Positions 8,177 to 16,870 are shown, counted from the stretch's first letter. The stretch: DNA of 64,000 bases from Vibrio quintilis (GCF_024529975.1 NZ_AP024897.1:3968001-4032000); one strand, 5' to 3'. Numbers and translations are program-made. The notes: generated from the sequence alone by a model not told the origin.

Positions 8177-10159
8177 ATGTCTTTAATTCAAAGAATGATT
8201 GGTGGCTTTTCTATTCTGGTCATAGCATTACTCATCATGGTCACCATTAACTACACCTCCGTTAACCGGATACAGGATGATCTGACCTACATTACGGACA
8301 AAACACTTCCTGTATCTCAGCGGGCGAATGACATTAAAATCGATATCCTGCAGCAACATCTGAAAGTCATGTCTGTTTTCAGTACCAGAGATATGAATAC
8401 AGTCAATCAGTACGAAAATATGTTTCGTTCATTTGACAAAAAAATCGTCGACGAAATTTCCGCAATACCACCCGATATCATCGCAGACAACAGTATTCTT
8501 TCTCAGGGGCTGGCAACCATCAAATCTGCCGGGAAAAGCTATGTCAGTGATGCATCTGCGTTGATTGATCTGCGCCGCCGGTTGATCGAAATGGACCAGC
8601 AAATCAGTGCGCAGCAACAAATCGTCAGCCAGATAGAAAGACGACTGTCCTATTATCTGACCAAGTATTCCGGCGACCGGTATGATGACCGGGAATTCAG
8701 GTTCACAATTACCGGTTTACAGCGTGAAGCCAAACAAATTTTTTCTGCATTTAACAGCTATCTGGTGAAAAGAGACCTGAAGCAACTGAAAGCCGGCCTT
8801 GATGGGATGAATACCGTGATTGCACAACGCTTCCGGGAGATTCAGAACTTTGATCAGGATAAAGGAAAACTCTTTAGCCTGATGCTGAAGCCTTTGCTCA
8901 AGCAGCTTGGTGATCAAAATGGCTTATATCAGTTATATCTGGCAGAAGATGAAATCATGCTGAAAACTAATATGCTTTTGGTTCAGACACAGAAAAATAC
9001 CGATCTGTTATTAAAATCAGTCAATACGTTTGTCGATACAACCCAGACGCTGGTGAAACAGGCTCAAGCCAACACAAACGAAGGAATTGATCTGATCAAG
9101 AATACGACTCTGACTATCAGTGCAGTGGTCATTGCTGTCGCCGTTTTAATTCCGTTATGGATTGCTGGCTGGGTCAAAAAAACATTACACAACTTCCGCG
9201 AGACGCTGATGAAAATTTCTCAGGGTGATTTACGGGTTCAGTTTAACCAGTCTTCAAAAGATGAGTTTGGCGAACTGGGAGGTTACCTCAATGAACTGGC
9301 TGAAAACTTAAGGAATACCTTTACAGCACTGACGGATTCCTCCGGCAACCTGACGCAGGTCGCTGAGAATAACGCTCAAATCAGTGATAAGGCGACTAAT
9401 TCAGTAAACCATCAGCGCCACTTGCTGGAAACAACAGCATCCGCGATGACCGAGATGGAATGCTCGGTTGGTGAAGTAGCACAAAGAGCTCAGGACACAA
9501 TGATGGCCGCAGAACAGGCCAATGAACAGATGCAGGATGTCAGCCAGAGTATCAAACAGGCAATCCACAACATTAAAGAGCAGGCAGAACAAATTGAGAA
9601 AGCATCTGAAACTTCCATTGAACTGAATGATTATGGTAAAAAAATCGACACCATCATTGAAACGATTCAGGATATTGCAGAGCAGACCAACCTGCTGGCT
9701 TTGAATGCGGCAATTGAAGCAGCGCGGGCCGGTGAACAAGGCCGTGGCTTTGCCGTAGTGGCTGACGAAGTCCGCTCACTGGCAAGCCGGACGAAGAAGT
9801 CAACTGAAGAAATTCAGAATATGATTGAGATTATGCAAAAGCTGATTCAGGCCGTCGTTCATGTCATCAAACTCAATGTAGAGCGGAATGAAAGCAATAT
9901 TGAAGTTGCCGAAAAAGCCGATACAGGGCTGCGTCAGATGAGTGATGTGATGGGACAAATTGTGGAAATGAACATGCAGATTGCAACCGCCACCGAGGAG
10001 CAAAGTTCAACCGCAAGAGAAATCAGCGCGAGTGTGATTCACATCAGTGATTCAGCAGAAGAAACCGCTCAGGGAGCGAGAGAAAACGCCGAGTCCAGCC
10101 ACACGCTGCGCGAACAGTCTCAGCACCAGCAGGCGCTCATCGATAAGTTTACAGTTTAA
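8177..10159 (+). CDS. methyl-accepting chemotaxis protein (operon partner of a binding protein)
   Basis: A 660-aa chemoreceptor: N-terminal membrane helix (about 7-27), a large helical periplasmic sensor (30-310), second membrane helix (about 312-333, [19 protein letters not shown]), HAMP, and a cytoplasmic signalling domain with the conserved hairpin tip [20 protein letters not shown]. It begins 11 nt after the binding-protein gene, with AGGAG in the gap, and is followed by a terminator. So this is a two-gene operon. The helical sensor of this size could dock the binding protein, as Tar and Trg do; that is inference. The protein ends DKFTV, without a CheR-tethering pentapeptide. Confidence 0.93.
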   Translation: MSLIQRMIGGFSILVIALLIMVTINYTSVNRIQDDLTYITDKTLPVSQRANDIKIDILQQHLKVMSVFSTRDMNTVNQYENMFRSFDKKIVDEISAIPPDIIADNSILSQGLATIKSAGKSYVSDASALIDLRRRLIEMDQQISAQQQIVSQIERRLSYYLTKYSGDRYDDREFRFTITGLQREAKQIFSAFNSYLVKRDLKQLKAGLDGMNTVIAQRFREIQNFDQDKGKLFSLMLKPLLKQLGDQNGLYQLYLAEDEIMLKTNMLLVQTQKNTDLLLKSVNTFVDTTQTLVKQAQANTNEGIDLIKNTTLTISAVVIAVAVLIPLWIAGWVKKTLHNFRETLMKISQGDLRVQFNQSSKDEFGELGGYLNELAENLRNTFTALTDSSGNLTQVAENNAQISDKATNSVNHQRHLLETTASAMTEMECSVGEVAQRAQDTMMAAEQANEQMQDVSQSIKQAIHNIKEQAEQIEKASETSIELNDYGKKIDTIIETIQDIAEQTNLLALNAAIEAARAGEQGRGFAVVADEVRSLASRTKKSTEEIQNMIEIMQKLIQAVVHVIKLNVERNESNIEVAEKADTGLRQMSDVMGQIVEMNMQIATATEEQSSTAREISASVIHISDSAEETAQGARENAESSHTLREQSQHQQALIDKFTV

Positions 10160-10182
10160 ACTCAATGCTCTGTTCAACAATA

Positions 10183-10219
10183 ACATCCGGGTAAACCATT
10201 ACCCGGATGTTTCTTTTTA
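10183..10219 (+). terminator. intrinsic terminator of the binding protein-chemoreceptor operon
   Basis: ACATCCGGGT (10183-10192) pairs with ACCCGGATGT (10201-10210), followed by TTCTTTTTAT. Confidence 0.88.
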
Positions 10220-10253
10220 TATGTCAGCTGCACCAGCTCAGAGATGAACCCAT

Positions 10254-11048
10254 TCAGACAACCTGCGTAAAAATACGGTTGAGTTCGTCAACATTGCCGG
10301 CTCTCTTCTCCTGCCGGCCAATACTGGTCTCAGCATCTGCAAGCAACTTTTCTATATAACGGTTCAATGGCTGAACCTGATGAATATAGTCTTTTTCCTG
10401 ACTCCGTTTTTTCTTTGCCAGTAATTGCGTTACTTCCTCTAAAACGGACTGGTCATCAATTAACTCTATCAGGCGGGAAAACTCAATCGGCGCCGCTTCA
10501 CGATATTTATCAAGCCACTGAATTGCGAGTAACGGGCGAAGAACGTAGAAATATTTCTTTAAAGGAACAACATCCTTTTTTAAATATCCTCTGTAATTAC
10601 CCTTTGCCATATGCAGATAGTGATACTGACCTTTATCAATCGCATACCAGTCTGAAAGTAATGCACTGAGTTGCCGGGCAAAGCATCCCTCTTCCAGATA
10701 AACAAGCGGAGACTTCAGCCACTCCACAATCGCCGGGTTTGACTTGCGGAACAACTTCAGTGCTTTGCGAATATCCCAGCCATTGATATCAATTTCGTCG
10801 ACAATCGGATATTCAATCACATCTCTCTGCTCTTCAACATCAATTCGCATATACCACTGAGGCTCACGGGCATAGACAAACCGCACATCATAATCACTGT
10901 TGGGTGATGCAAATCCCCAGGCTCTGCTACCGGACTCCACTGCATACAAAACCCTGATACCATGCTCTTGTTCCGCAGCACGGATACGGCGCATGATCTC
11001 AGCTCTGACCGGCGCTGCAATTACAGATAAATCTGTTTTTTTATTCAT
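10254..11048 (-). CDS. YcgL-type (COG3541) predicted nucleotidyltransferase of the RNA-repair operon
   Basis: A 264-aa protein with a polymerase-beta-type nucleotidyltransferase core at the N-terminus: GSRAWGFASPNSDYDVRFVY (about 40-60) carries the GS...DxD signature for metal and NTP binding. The rest is helical. It is the last gene of the rtcR-controlled operon, 49 bp after rtcB, with AAGGAG just before its ATG. Comparative work on RNA-repair operons reports nucleotidyltransferases of this class beside RtcB; a role in adding a nucleotide to a damaged RNA end, or in modifying another substrate, is plausible but unproved. No rtcA (RNA cyclase) is present, unlike in E. coli. Confidence 0.82.
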   Translation of the reverse strand: MNKKTDLSVIAAPVRAEIMRRIRAAEQEHGIRVLYAVESGSRAWGFASPNSDYDVRFVYAREPQWYMRIDVEEQRDVIEYPIVDEIDINGWDIRKALKLFRKSNPAIVEWLKSPLVYLEEGCFARQLSALLSDWYAIDKGQYHYLHMAKGNYRGYLKKDVVPLKKYFYVLRPLLAIQWLDKYREAAPIEFSRLIELIDDQSVLEEVTQLLAKKKRSQEKDYIHQVQPLNRYIEKLLADAETSIGRQEKRAGNVDELNRIFTQVV

Positions 11049-11097
11049 CTGTCTCTCCTTTTACCAACGGCCGGAGCCGTTGGTTTTAAATGAGGAA

Positions 11098-12324
11098 TTA
11101 ACCTTTCACACATACAACCTGTTTGAGGGTATGAACCACTTCAACCAGATCCCGCTGTGCAGCCATCACTTTGTCGATATCTTTATACGCATGCGGAATT
11201 TCATCAATCACCGCTTCATCTTTTCTGCACTCAACGCCTTCTGTGGCAGCAATCTGATCCTGTACGTTAAAGACCTTCTTCGCTTTGGTTCTGGACATCA
11301 CACGCCCGGCACCATGACTACAACTATTAAAGCTTTCCGGATTGCCCAGCCCGCGCACGATAAATGAACGGGCGCCCATACTACCGGGAATAATTCCCAG
11401 CTCACCTTTTTCCGCACGCACTGCGCCTTTTCGGGTGACATAACAGTCTTTACCGAAATGATGTTCACGGGAGATATAGTTATGGTGACAATTCACCGCC
11501 AGATCTGCCGTTTCAAAAGCAACCGGAATCTCTTTACGCAATGCCTGAATCGCATTGAACATCATGATTTCACGGTTTTTCGCCGCAAAATCCTGTGCCC
11601 ATTCCACCGCTTCAACATAGTCATCAAAATATTCACTCCCTTCGGACAGATAGGCTAAATCCATATCCGGCAGATGAATCTGATGCCGCTGCATTTCTTT
11701 CTTTGCCAGTTCAATAAAATAAGAGCCAATCCGGTTACCGACACCCCGGCTGCCGGAATGCAGCATAATCCACACCGCATCATTTTCATCCAGACACAAT
11801 TCCAGAAAGTGATTCCCGGTTCCCATCGTTCCAAGATGGTTCACATGATTACTTTTACGGATGGCCGGATGTTTCTCACAAATTCGCTCAAACCGGGCTT
11901 CCAGTTTCTGCCACTCACCCGCCACAAGATCGGGGATATTTCCCCAGGCACCCCGGTCACGACGTCCGCGACCGGTTGTTCTTCCATGCGGCACTGCAGA
12001 TTCGAAAGCATGACGGATTCCTGAAAGGTTATCAGGCAGCTGACTGGCTTTCAGGCTGGTTTTAGTCGCCACCATCCCACAACCTATATCCACCCCAACG
12101 GCCGCCGGAATCACCGCTTCAACCGAAGGAATCACACTGCCAATTGTCGCACCTTTGCCCATATGAACATCCGGCATCACCGCAATATGAGAATGCACCA
12201 GATTCATGGAAGCAATCCGCTCCAGTTGCTGCTGTGCTTTATCTTCAAATGGCACACCGTTTGTCCAGGCTTTGATTGGTGTTCTGTTTTCGTTTTCAAT
12301 TAAATTAAAATTCTTTTCACACAT
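11098..12324 (-). CDS. rtcB: RNA ligase RtcB (3'-phosphate/2',3'-cyclic phosphate to 5'-OH)
   Basis: GTP- and Mn-dependent ligase that joins RNA 3'-phosphate or cyclic phosphate ends to 5'-OH ends. From the ATG at 12324 it is 408 aa, as in E. coli. Metal-site motifs are intact: MPDVHMGKG, VGVDIGCGM (about 77-84), GTGNHF, LHSGSRG, NCHHNY, and SCSHGAGRVMSR with the His that is guanylylated. It ends QVVCVKG like the E. coli enzyme. AAGGA precedes this start; an earlier GTG at 12354 adds ten residues without homology to E. coli RtcB. Third gene of the slipin-led operon read from the sigma-54 promoter near 15105. Confidence 0.96.
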   Translation of the reverse strand: MCEKNFNLIENENRTPIKAWTNGVPFEDKAQQQLERIASMNLVHSHIAVMPDVHMGKGATIGSVIPSVEAVIPAAVGVDIGCGMVATKTSLKASQLPDNLSGIRHAFESAVPHGRTTGRGRRDRGAWGNIPDLVAGEWQKLEARFERICEKHPAIRKSNHVNHLGTMGTGNHFLELCLDENDAVWIMLHSGSRGVGNRIGSYFIELAKKEMQRHQIHLPDMDLAYLSEGSEYFDDYVEAVEWAQDFAAKNREIMMFNAIQALRKEIPVAFETADLAVNCHHNYISREHHFGKDCYVTRKGAVRAEKGELGIIPGSMGARSFIVRGLGNPESFNSCSHGAGRVMSRTKAKKVFNVQDQIAATEGVECRKDEAVIDEIPHAYKDIDKVMAAQRDLVEVVHTLKQVVCVKG

Positions 12325-12401
12325 CACTTTGTATCCTTTAACCATCAGGTTCACCTGATTTATTTTTCATTTTCATCAGCAGGTCATCCTGCTCAGGGAA
12401 C

Positions 12402-12917
12402 TCAGATATAAAAACTAACGCGGGCTTCCAGCAGATCAAGACCACCATCAGGGCAATGCATCCGCTGCTGTTTCTCTCTCTCAGCACCATTCATCCCGGC
12501 CTGATATACCAGCCATAAAACATCCGGATCGATGTCAATCTCCTCACGGACAGGAACCCGTTCCAGACGAATATTTTCCATGCTTTTCCCGATAAAGCAG
12601 GGTTGGCCCGGTTTGAGAATCCGGCTCATCACGTTATCCACATACAACAATCCGATTTCATTATGCTGTAGTGCGTATGATGCGATATAAGGCAATAGTA
12701 CCTGCCGGTGTTCCGCCAGCAGCTCAGCCTGCCAGCCCTCTGTATACAACTTGTCAGTCTCAATTGAGATAATCTCTGACGTTTCATTCATTTCCCGCAG
12801 CACATGAGTGCCGGGAGTGAATACCTTGAATAATTTGCGCGCTTGCATCACCAGCGCAATTTGATTGTTCTTTACTGTTATTGTTTTTGTCTTCATGTTG
12901 TTACCTAGCGTTGTCAT
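12402..12917 (-). CDS. stand-alone relative of the slipin N-terminal module
   Basis: A 171-aa protein in the same operon as the slipin and rtcB. Its sequence parallels the modules repeated in the slipin upstream: TITVKNNQIALVMQARKLFKVFTPGTHVL, then QHNEIGLLYVDNVMSRILKPGQPCFIGKSMENIRLERV, comparable with NETGLLYLDERLSGIVAPGESVYVWKDAGDIRLERI in the slipin. It lacks the Band-7 domain and has no membrane segment. Likely a partner or regulator that assembles with the slipin; no function is known to me. Starts at 12917 (GAGG 4 nt before) or 12896 are both possible. Confidence 0.75.
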   Translation of the reverse strand: MTTLGNNMKTKTITVKNNQIALVMQARKLFKVFTPGTHVLREMNETSEIISIETDKLYTEGWQAELLAEHRQVLLPYIASYALQHNEIGLLYVDNVMSRILKPGQPCFIGKSMENIRLERVPVREEIDIDPDVLWLVYQAGMNGAEREKQQRMHCPDGGLDLLEARVSFYI

Positions 12918-13041
12918 CTTGCCTCTCTATGAAAAAAGGCATGAAAAGACGACATGAAACTTATTGTTTTCTTTTATTTTTCGCTGGTGAACAGAAGGAT
13001 GAATTTACCGGCTGCCAGTCCTGACGACAGACAGCCGGAGT

Positions 13042-14646
13042 TCAGGTCATTTTCACAACCCCATTCATCAAGCCTTCCAGTCCACCATAAACATTCAGGT
13101 TGTTAATTTTGTCAGCTACTTTTTCAAGCGCTTCCAGTTCCTTTAGCCGTAAAAGTGTTGGGTTGTTTTCCATCACTTTCGCAGTGTTATGTAAGCTACG
13201 GGTTGCTGCGGTTTCCTCACGACGTTTAATCACGTTCGCTTCCGCTGCTTTTTGTGCCTCAACCACCTGATTCAGAATGGCTTTCATCTCTCCGGGTAAA
13301 ATAATGTCTTTCACACCAACGCTTTCCAGCGTCATACCCACGGCTTTCAACTGTTCAACAACCAGCGCTTTCACGGTTTCATTGATGTACAGTTTATCCA
13401 GTAACAAGTCATCGAGTGTTTTGGTACCAACCGCTTCACGCAATGCCAGCTGCAACTTTTTGTAGGCATAATCTTCAACCTGCGCCAGGCTCGCTGCCGC
13501 CAGTTGCGGATCAGTAATTTTAAAACTGGCATTCAGGTTCAGCCGTAAACTCACCCGGTCTTTGCTCAGAATTTCCTGGCCGGAAATTTCCAGCATTTGT
13601 GTCCGGCAATCGAACAATTTCATTTCTATCGTCCGGTTAAACTGCCAGAAACTGTATTCACCCGGCGATAACCGGCGTTCAAGCTCACCATTGATATACA
13701 GCAAACCAATATGTGCCTGCGGGACACGTAACTCAGCCGCTGGCTGTGTTTGAATAGTATTCGGACTGCATATCAACCGACTGGCACGATTCGCTCCGGT
13801 TTGTCTGAATAACGTCTGCAATTCAGGCGCAACATCGATGGTATTAACCACATCAATCCTATCCAGACGGATATCTCCGGCATCCTTCCACACATACACA
13901 GACTCTCCCGGTGCAACGATTCCCTTCAAGGTTTGATTGATATACAAAATTCCTGCTTCATCTAAATCAAGTCGATAAGGCTGTACATAACTGGCAGTTT
14001 TTTCTGATTCACCCTCAGCCCACTCAAATACCGGGGTCCGTAGATCAAAAGTTATCATTTCTGTTTTAGAGTTAAATTGCCAAAAGCCATATTCACCGGC
14101 AGCCAGACATTGCTCAGGTTTACCATCTACATATAACAATCCAAGCTGCCCCTGAGGCACAATTAACTCATTGATTAGTTTAGTATTAACTGACTGACTA
14201 CAAATAACCGATGTGACTTTATTGACATCAGCCTGACGAATCTGACGCAACAAAGTCGACTCAAGCATGCCTGCTGTCGATAAATCAATTCGTTCCAGAC
14301 GGATATCTCCGGCATCTTTCCACACATAGACAGACTCTCCCGGTGCAACGATTCCGCTCAGGCGTTCATCGAGATAAAGCAAGCCTGTTTCATTATCGTT
14401 CAACTGAAAATGCTCAATATGTTCCCGGAACACCTCAGATTGTTGATACAACCGTTTACTGTTCTTTTCCCGGTAAAACAGCTGATTGATATCAAAACTG
14501 ATAAATTCAGGCCGGTCACCGACATTCCAGAAGGTATAATTTCCCGGCATCAATACCTGTTCCAGCTGTTGATTTCTCAGAACAAATACCCGCTGATTTT
14601 CTGTCACTTTGATTTTATTTTTTAATTTCATGCGAATAACTGACAT
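13042..14646 (-). CDS. slipin/Band-7 protein with repeated N-terminal modules
   Basis: First protein gene of the rtcR-controlled operon; 534 aa. Residues about 1-370 consist of repeats of one module, recognisable by LLY(V/I/L)(D/N) strands and by PGxYxFW phrases (MPGNYTFW, AAGEYGFW, SPGEYSFW). The phrase IVAPGESVYVWKDAGDIRL occurs twice, 144 residues apart. Then follows a Band-7/SPFH domain (about 355-480: LSKDRVSLRLNLNASFKITDP..., VEQLKAVGMTLESVGVKDIILPGEM) with the helical tail EAQKAAEANVIKRREE. No N-terminal membrane anchor is seen, unusual for SPFH proteins. Slipins of this kind are linked to RtcB operons in comparative genomics; a scaffold role in RNA repair is inferred. AAGGA lies 9 nt before the ATG. 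Confidence 0.85.
   Translation of the reverse strand: MSVIRMKLKNKIKVTENQRVFVLRNQQLEQVLMPGNYTFWNVGDRPEFISFDINQLFYREKNSKRLYQQSEVFREHIEHFQLNDNETGLLYLDERLSGIVAPGESVYVWKDAGDIRLERIDLSTAGMLESTLLRQIRQADVNKVTSVICSQSVNTKLINELIVPQGQLGLLYVDGKPEQCLAAGEYGFWQFNSKTEMITFDLRTPVFEWAEGESEKTASYVQPYRLDLDEAGILYINQTLKGIVAPGESVYVWKDAGDIRLDRIDVVNTIDVAPELQTLFRQTGANRASRLICSPNTIQTQPAAELRVPQAHIGLLYINGELERRLSPGEYSFWQFNRTIEMKLFDCRTQMLEISGQEILSKDRVSLRLNLNASFKITDPQLAAASLAQVEDYAYKKLQLALREAVGTKTLDDLLLDKLYINETVKALVVEQLKAVGMTLESVGVKDIILPGEMKAILNQVVEAQKAAEANVIKRREETAATRSLHNTAKVMENNPTLLRLKELEALEKVADKINNLNVYGGLEGLMNGVVKMT
13862..14355 (-). repeat. intragenic direct repeat in the slipin gene (two 62-bp copies)
   Basis: 13862-13923 and 14294-14355 are identical at 60 of 62 positions and encode the phrase around APGESVYVWKDAGDIRL. 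They are 432 bp (144 codons) apart. The identity at DNA level, against clear divergence of the rest of the modules, suggests recent duplication or gene conversion. Confidence 0.85.
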
Positions 14647-14936
14647 TGTTTCGTTCCTTCTGGTTTGTTTTACACTTTTTCTGAAGAATGTATTAAAGAT
14701 TACTTTGGTGGTTGCCTGCCGGACTTATACTTCTCTCCGACAGGCACCAACCCGGATAAGGGTGAAAAACGTATTGTTCGTGTAGTCTTGCAGATTCAAT
14801 ATTCAGGGAGCTTCCGGCTTGCTGAATACTGGTTTCGGTCAAACGACACAACATAGCGGCCATCACGGCTTTTCCTTATTTTTGTTTCAATTTTAAATTC
14901 GGGAGTTGAACCCGTAGCTTCCTGTAAGCTTTCCGG
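14647..14936 (-). ncRNA. structured 5' leader between tRNA-like element and slipin start
   Basis: This 290-nt transcribed stretch has no plausible ORF but strong hairpins on the minus strand: 14797-14831 (CAGTATTCAG with CTGAATATTG, 10 bp with one G-U) and 14707-14752 (TGCCTGTCGG with CCGGCAGGCA, 10 bp with one G-U, partly extended by GG/CC pairs). A small AGCTT/AAGCT hairpin (14916-14930) and a second T-arm-like hairpin (14900-14914) come first. It could be part of a processed RNA comparable to the Y RNAs of other RtcR operons, or an mRNA leader. Extent and processing are unknown. Confidence 0.5.
14888..14916 (-). repeat. second copy of the tRNA 3' half (T-arm plus acceptor strand)
   Basis: Just after the tRNA-like element a second T-arm occurs: CGGG-TTCAACT-CCCG (14914-14900), with a TTCAA loop. 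It is followed by TTTAAAAT (14897-14890), which can pair with the same 5' acceptor strand ATTTTAAG (15008-15001) over 7 bp plus one G-U. So the 5' half of the tRNA fold has two alternative 3' partners. Confidence 0.65.
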
Positions 14937-15007
14937 TTTTTAAGACGGGAATCGAACCCGCGACCAATGACCCGGGGTCACCGCTCTACCCTCTGAGCTA
15001 CTTAAAA
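14937..15007 (-). ncRNA. tRNA-like element in the leader of the RNA-repair operon
   Basis: Read on the minus strand, 71 nt fold as a near-tRNA: 7-bp acceptor (TTTTAAG with CTTAAAA, perfect), TA, D-arm GCTC-AGAGGGTA-GAGC, an anticodon-position hairpin, and a T-arm GCGGG-TTCGATT-CCCGT with the canonical TTCGA loop, discriminator A, then CCG instead of CCA. The anticodon arm is abnormal: GGTGA pairs with TCATT, leaving CCCCGGG as loop, without U33 and self-complementary. No residue is left for position 26. So it should not decode. It lies about 80 nt downstream of the predicted sigma-54 start, in the same transcript as slipin and rtcB. A true but degenerate tRNA gene is the alternative; its place in this operon argues for a functional mimic. 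Confidence 0.75.
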
Positions 15008-15096
15008 TCTTGTGATGCCGGCATACGTGATTACAGCGTAAACGCACCGGGGTGTTATGCAGAAACAAGCCCAACAACACATCACACTGATAGTTA

Positions 15097-15114
15097 TTAC
15101 AAGTGCTGTGCCAG
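15097..15114 (-). promoter_or_regulatory. sigma-54 promoter of the slipin-rtcB operon
   Basis: On the minus strand CTGGCACAGCACTTGTAA fits the sigma-54 consensus TGGCAC-N5-TTGC, with the -24 element perfect and T for C in the -12 element. GG and the -12 G are correctly spaced. Transcription should start near 15088 and include the tRNA-like leader. The divergent rtcR, a sigma-54 activator, supports the call. The AT-rich stretch 15121-15262 between the two genes would hold the activator sites; I could not define them. Confidence 0.8.
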
Positions 15115-15262
15115 CATCGCTAAAATATGAATAAATAAATCATAACCATATGAAATAATTAAAAAATAAAATTAAACACATAACAAGACAGACAAAAACC
15201 ACTTATGTTAGAATCATAAAAACATTGAAATACAGATAGATAATTATCCCAAAAGATATCAA

Positions 15263-16867
15263 ATGAAAAAGAAGATGATTGCCGTCAGTTTTCTGGGCAC
15301 AAAACTGGATGCGATAAAACGCTCAATCCGCTGGACGAAGTGGCGACCCAATATTTCTCTGGTCAAACAAACTGATCTGGTCATCGATGAACTCTACCTC
15401 TTACATGGCGATCAGAGTTACCGGCTGGCTGATTACGTCAAAAATGATATCGCGCTTGTTTCTCCGCAGACGAAGGTTCACCTGACATCAATGAACTTTG
15501 ATGACCCGTGGGATTTTGAAGAAGTGTATGCCCGGCTTTATGACTTCTGTCTTAGTCAGACTTTCGATATCGACGAGTGTGACTATTTATTTCACATCAC
15601 CACGGGGACCCACGTCGCACAAATTTGTACTTATCTGCTGACTGAAAGCCGTCACTTTCCGGGACGGTTAATCCAGACAGCGCCCGATCAGGACAAGGAA
15701 GATCGCAGTACCGGAAAAACTCAGATTATCGACCTGGATTTATCCAGATACGACCAGCTGGCAACCCGCTTTGACCACGAACACCAGCAGGGAACTGAGT
15801 TTCTGAAAGGCGGGATAGCCACCCGGAATAAGGCATTTAACCAGCTCATCGTGCAAATTGAGAAAGTCGCAATCCGCTCCAAGGCACCGATTTTACTGAC
15901 CGGCCCGACAGGTGCAGGAAAAAGCCAGCTGGCGACCCGGATTTATCAGCTCAAAAAAATGCGCAGCATGCTCACCGGCGAGCTGGTTGTGGTCAACTGC
16001 GCAACCCTGAAGGGTGAAAATGCCATGGCAGCCCTGTTTGGCCATACCAAAGGCGCATTTACCGGCGCAGCATCAGCGCGGGAAGGCTTTCTCAGAGCAG
16101 CAAATAATGGATTACTGTTTCTGGATGAAATCGGTGAGCTGGGGCTGGAAGAGCAAGCCATGCTGCTGCGAGCCATTGAAAATCACACTTTCCATCCGGT
16201 GGGCAGCGATCAGGATGTTCAGAGTAATTTCCAGTTGATTGCCGGAACCAACCGGGATTTGAGAGAACAGGTCGCACAGGGACATTTCCGTGATGACCTG
16301 CTCGCCCGGATTAATCTGTGGACTTATACCCTGCCCGCCCTGAAAGACAGGAAAGAAGATCTGGAAGCCAATATTGATTTTGAACTGGGCAGGTTCAGTC
16401 AACAGCATGGACATCAGATCCGTTTCAATAAAGAAGCCCGCCAGACTTATCTGAAATTCGCGCACTCCCCGCAGGCACTGTGGCAGGGCAACTTCCGCGA
16501 CTTAGGTGCATCGGTAACACGCTTATGTACCCTGGCTGACTCTTCCCGGATTGCTGTTGACGATGTTGAAGAAGAAATTATCCGGCTGAAATCGGACTGG
16601 CAACCGCTTCAGTATCACCAGCATAGTGATGTGCTTCCCCTGTTTCTCAGTGAAGAAGCCATCTCACAACTGGACCAGTTTGATCGCTTCCAGCTCAATG
16701 CTGTGCTGCGTGTTTGCATGAATCAATCCAGCATGGCTGCTGCCGGACGGGTATTGTTTGATATCAGTCGCCAGCAAAAGGCCACTGCCAATGATTCAAC
16801 CCGCCTGCAAAAGTATCTGGCCCGGTTTGGCCTCAAATGGCGGGACATTCAGGCACAGAAACAGTGA
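15263..16867 (+). CDS. rtcR: RtcR, sigma-54-dependent activator of the RNA-repair operon
   Basis: A 534-aa regulator. Residues 1-180 are the RtcR-specific, CARF-like sensor (KMIAVSFLGTKLD start; DYLFHITTGTHVAQIC). Residues about 185-430 are the AAA+ domain: Walker A GPTGAGKS (214-221), sigma-54 contact loop GAFTGA (264-269), Walker B LLFLDE (284-289). The C-terminus has an HTH-like end. In Salmonella, RtcR binds 5' tRNA fragments with cyclic phosphate ends and then activates rtcBA. Here the divergent operon lacks rtcA, which elsewhere is needed to make that ligand, so another source of cyclic ends would be required. Convergent with the LysR gene, 3 bp apart. Confidence 0.95.
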   Translation: MKKKMIAVSFLGTKLDAIKRSIRWTKWRPNISLVKQTDLVIDELYLLHGDQSYRLADYVKNDIALVSPQTKVHLTSMNFDDPWDFEEVYARLYDFCLSQTFDIDECDYLFHITTGTHVAQICTYLLTESRHFPGRLIQTAPDQDKEDRSTGKTQIIDLDLSRYDQLATRFDHEHQQGTEFLKGGIATRNKAFNQLIVQIEKVAIRSKAPILLTGPTGAGKSQLATRIYQLKKMRSMLTGELVVVNCATLKGENAMAALFGHTKGAFTGAASAREGFLRAANNGLLFLDEIGELGLEEQAMLLRAIENHTFHPVGSDQDVQSNFQLIAGTNRDLREQVAQGHFRDDLLARINLWTYTLPALKDRKEDLEANIDFELGRFSQQHGHQIRFNKEARQTYLKFAHSPQALWQGNFRDLGASVTRLCTLADSSRIAVDDVEEEIIRLKSDWQPLQYHQHSDVLPLFLSEEAISQLDQFDRFQLNAVLRVCMNQSSMAAAGRVLFDISRQQKATANDSTRLQKYLARFGLKWRDIQAQKQ

Positions 16868-16870
16868 TAC

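Noticed and set aside
14937..15007. Ordinary decoding tRNA gene
   Set aside because: The anticodon arm lacks U33 and has a self-complementary CCCCGGG loop, position 26 is missing, and it sits in an mRNA leader under a sigma-54 promoter. It is kept as a tRNA-like element.
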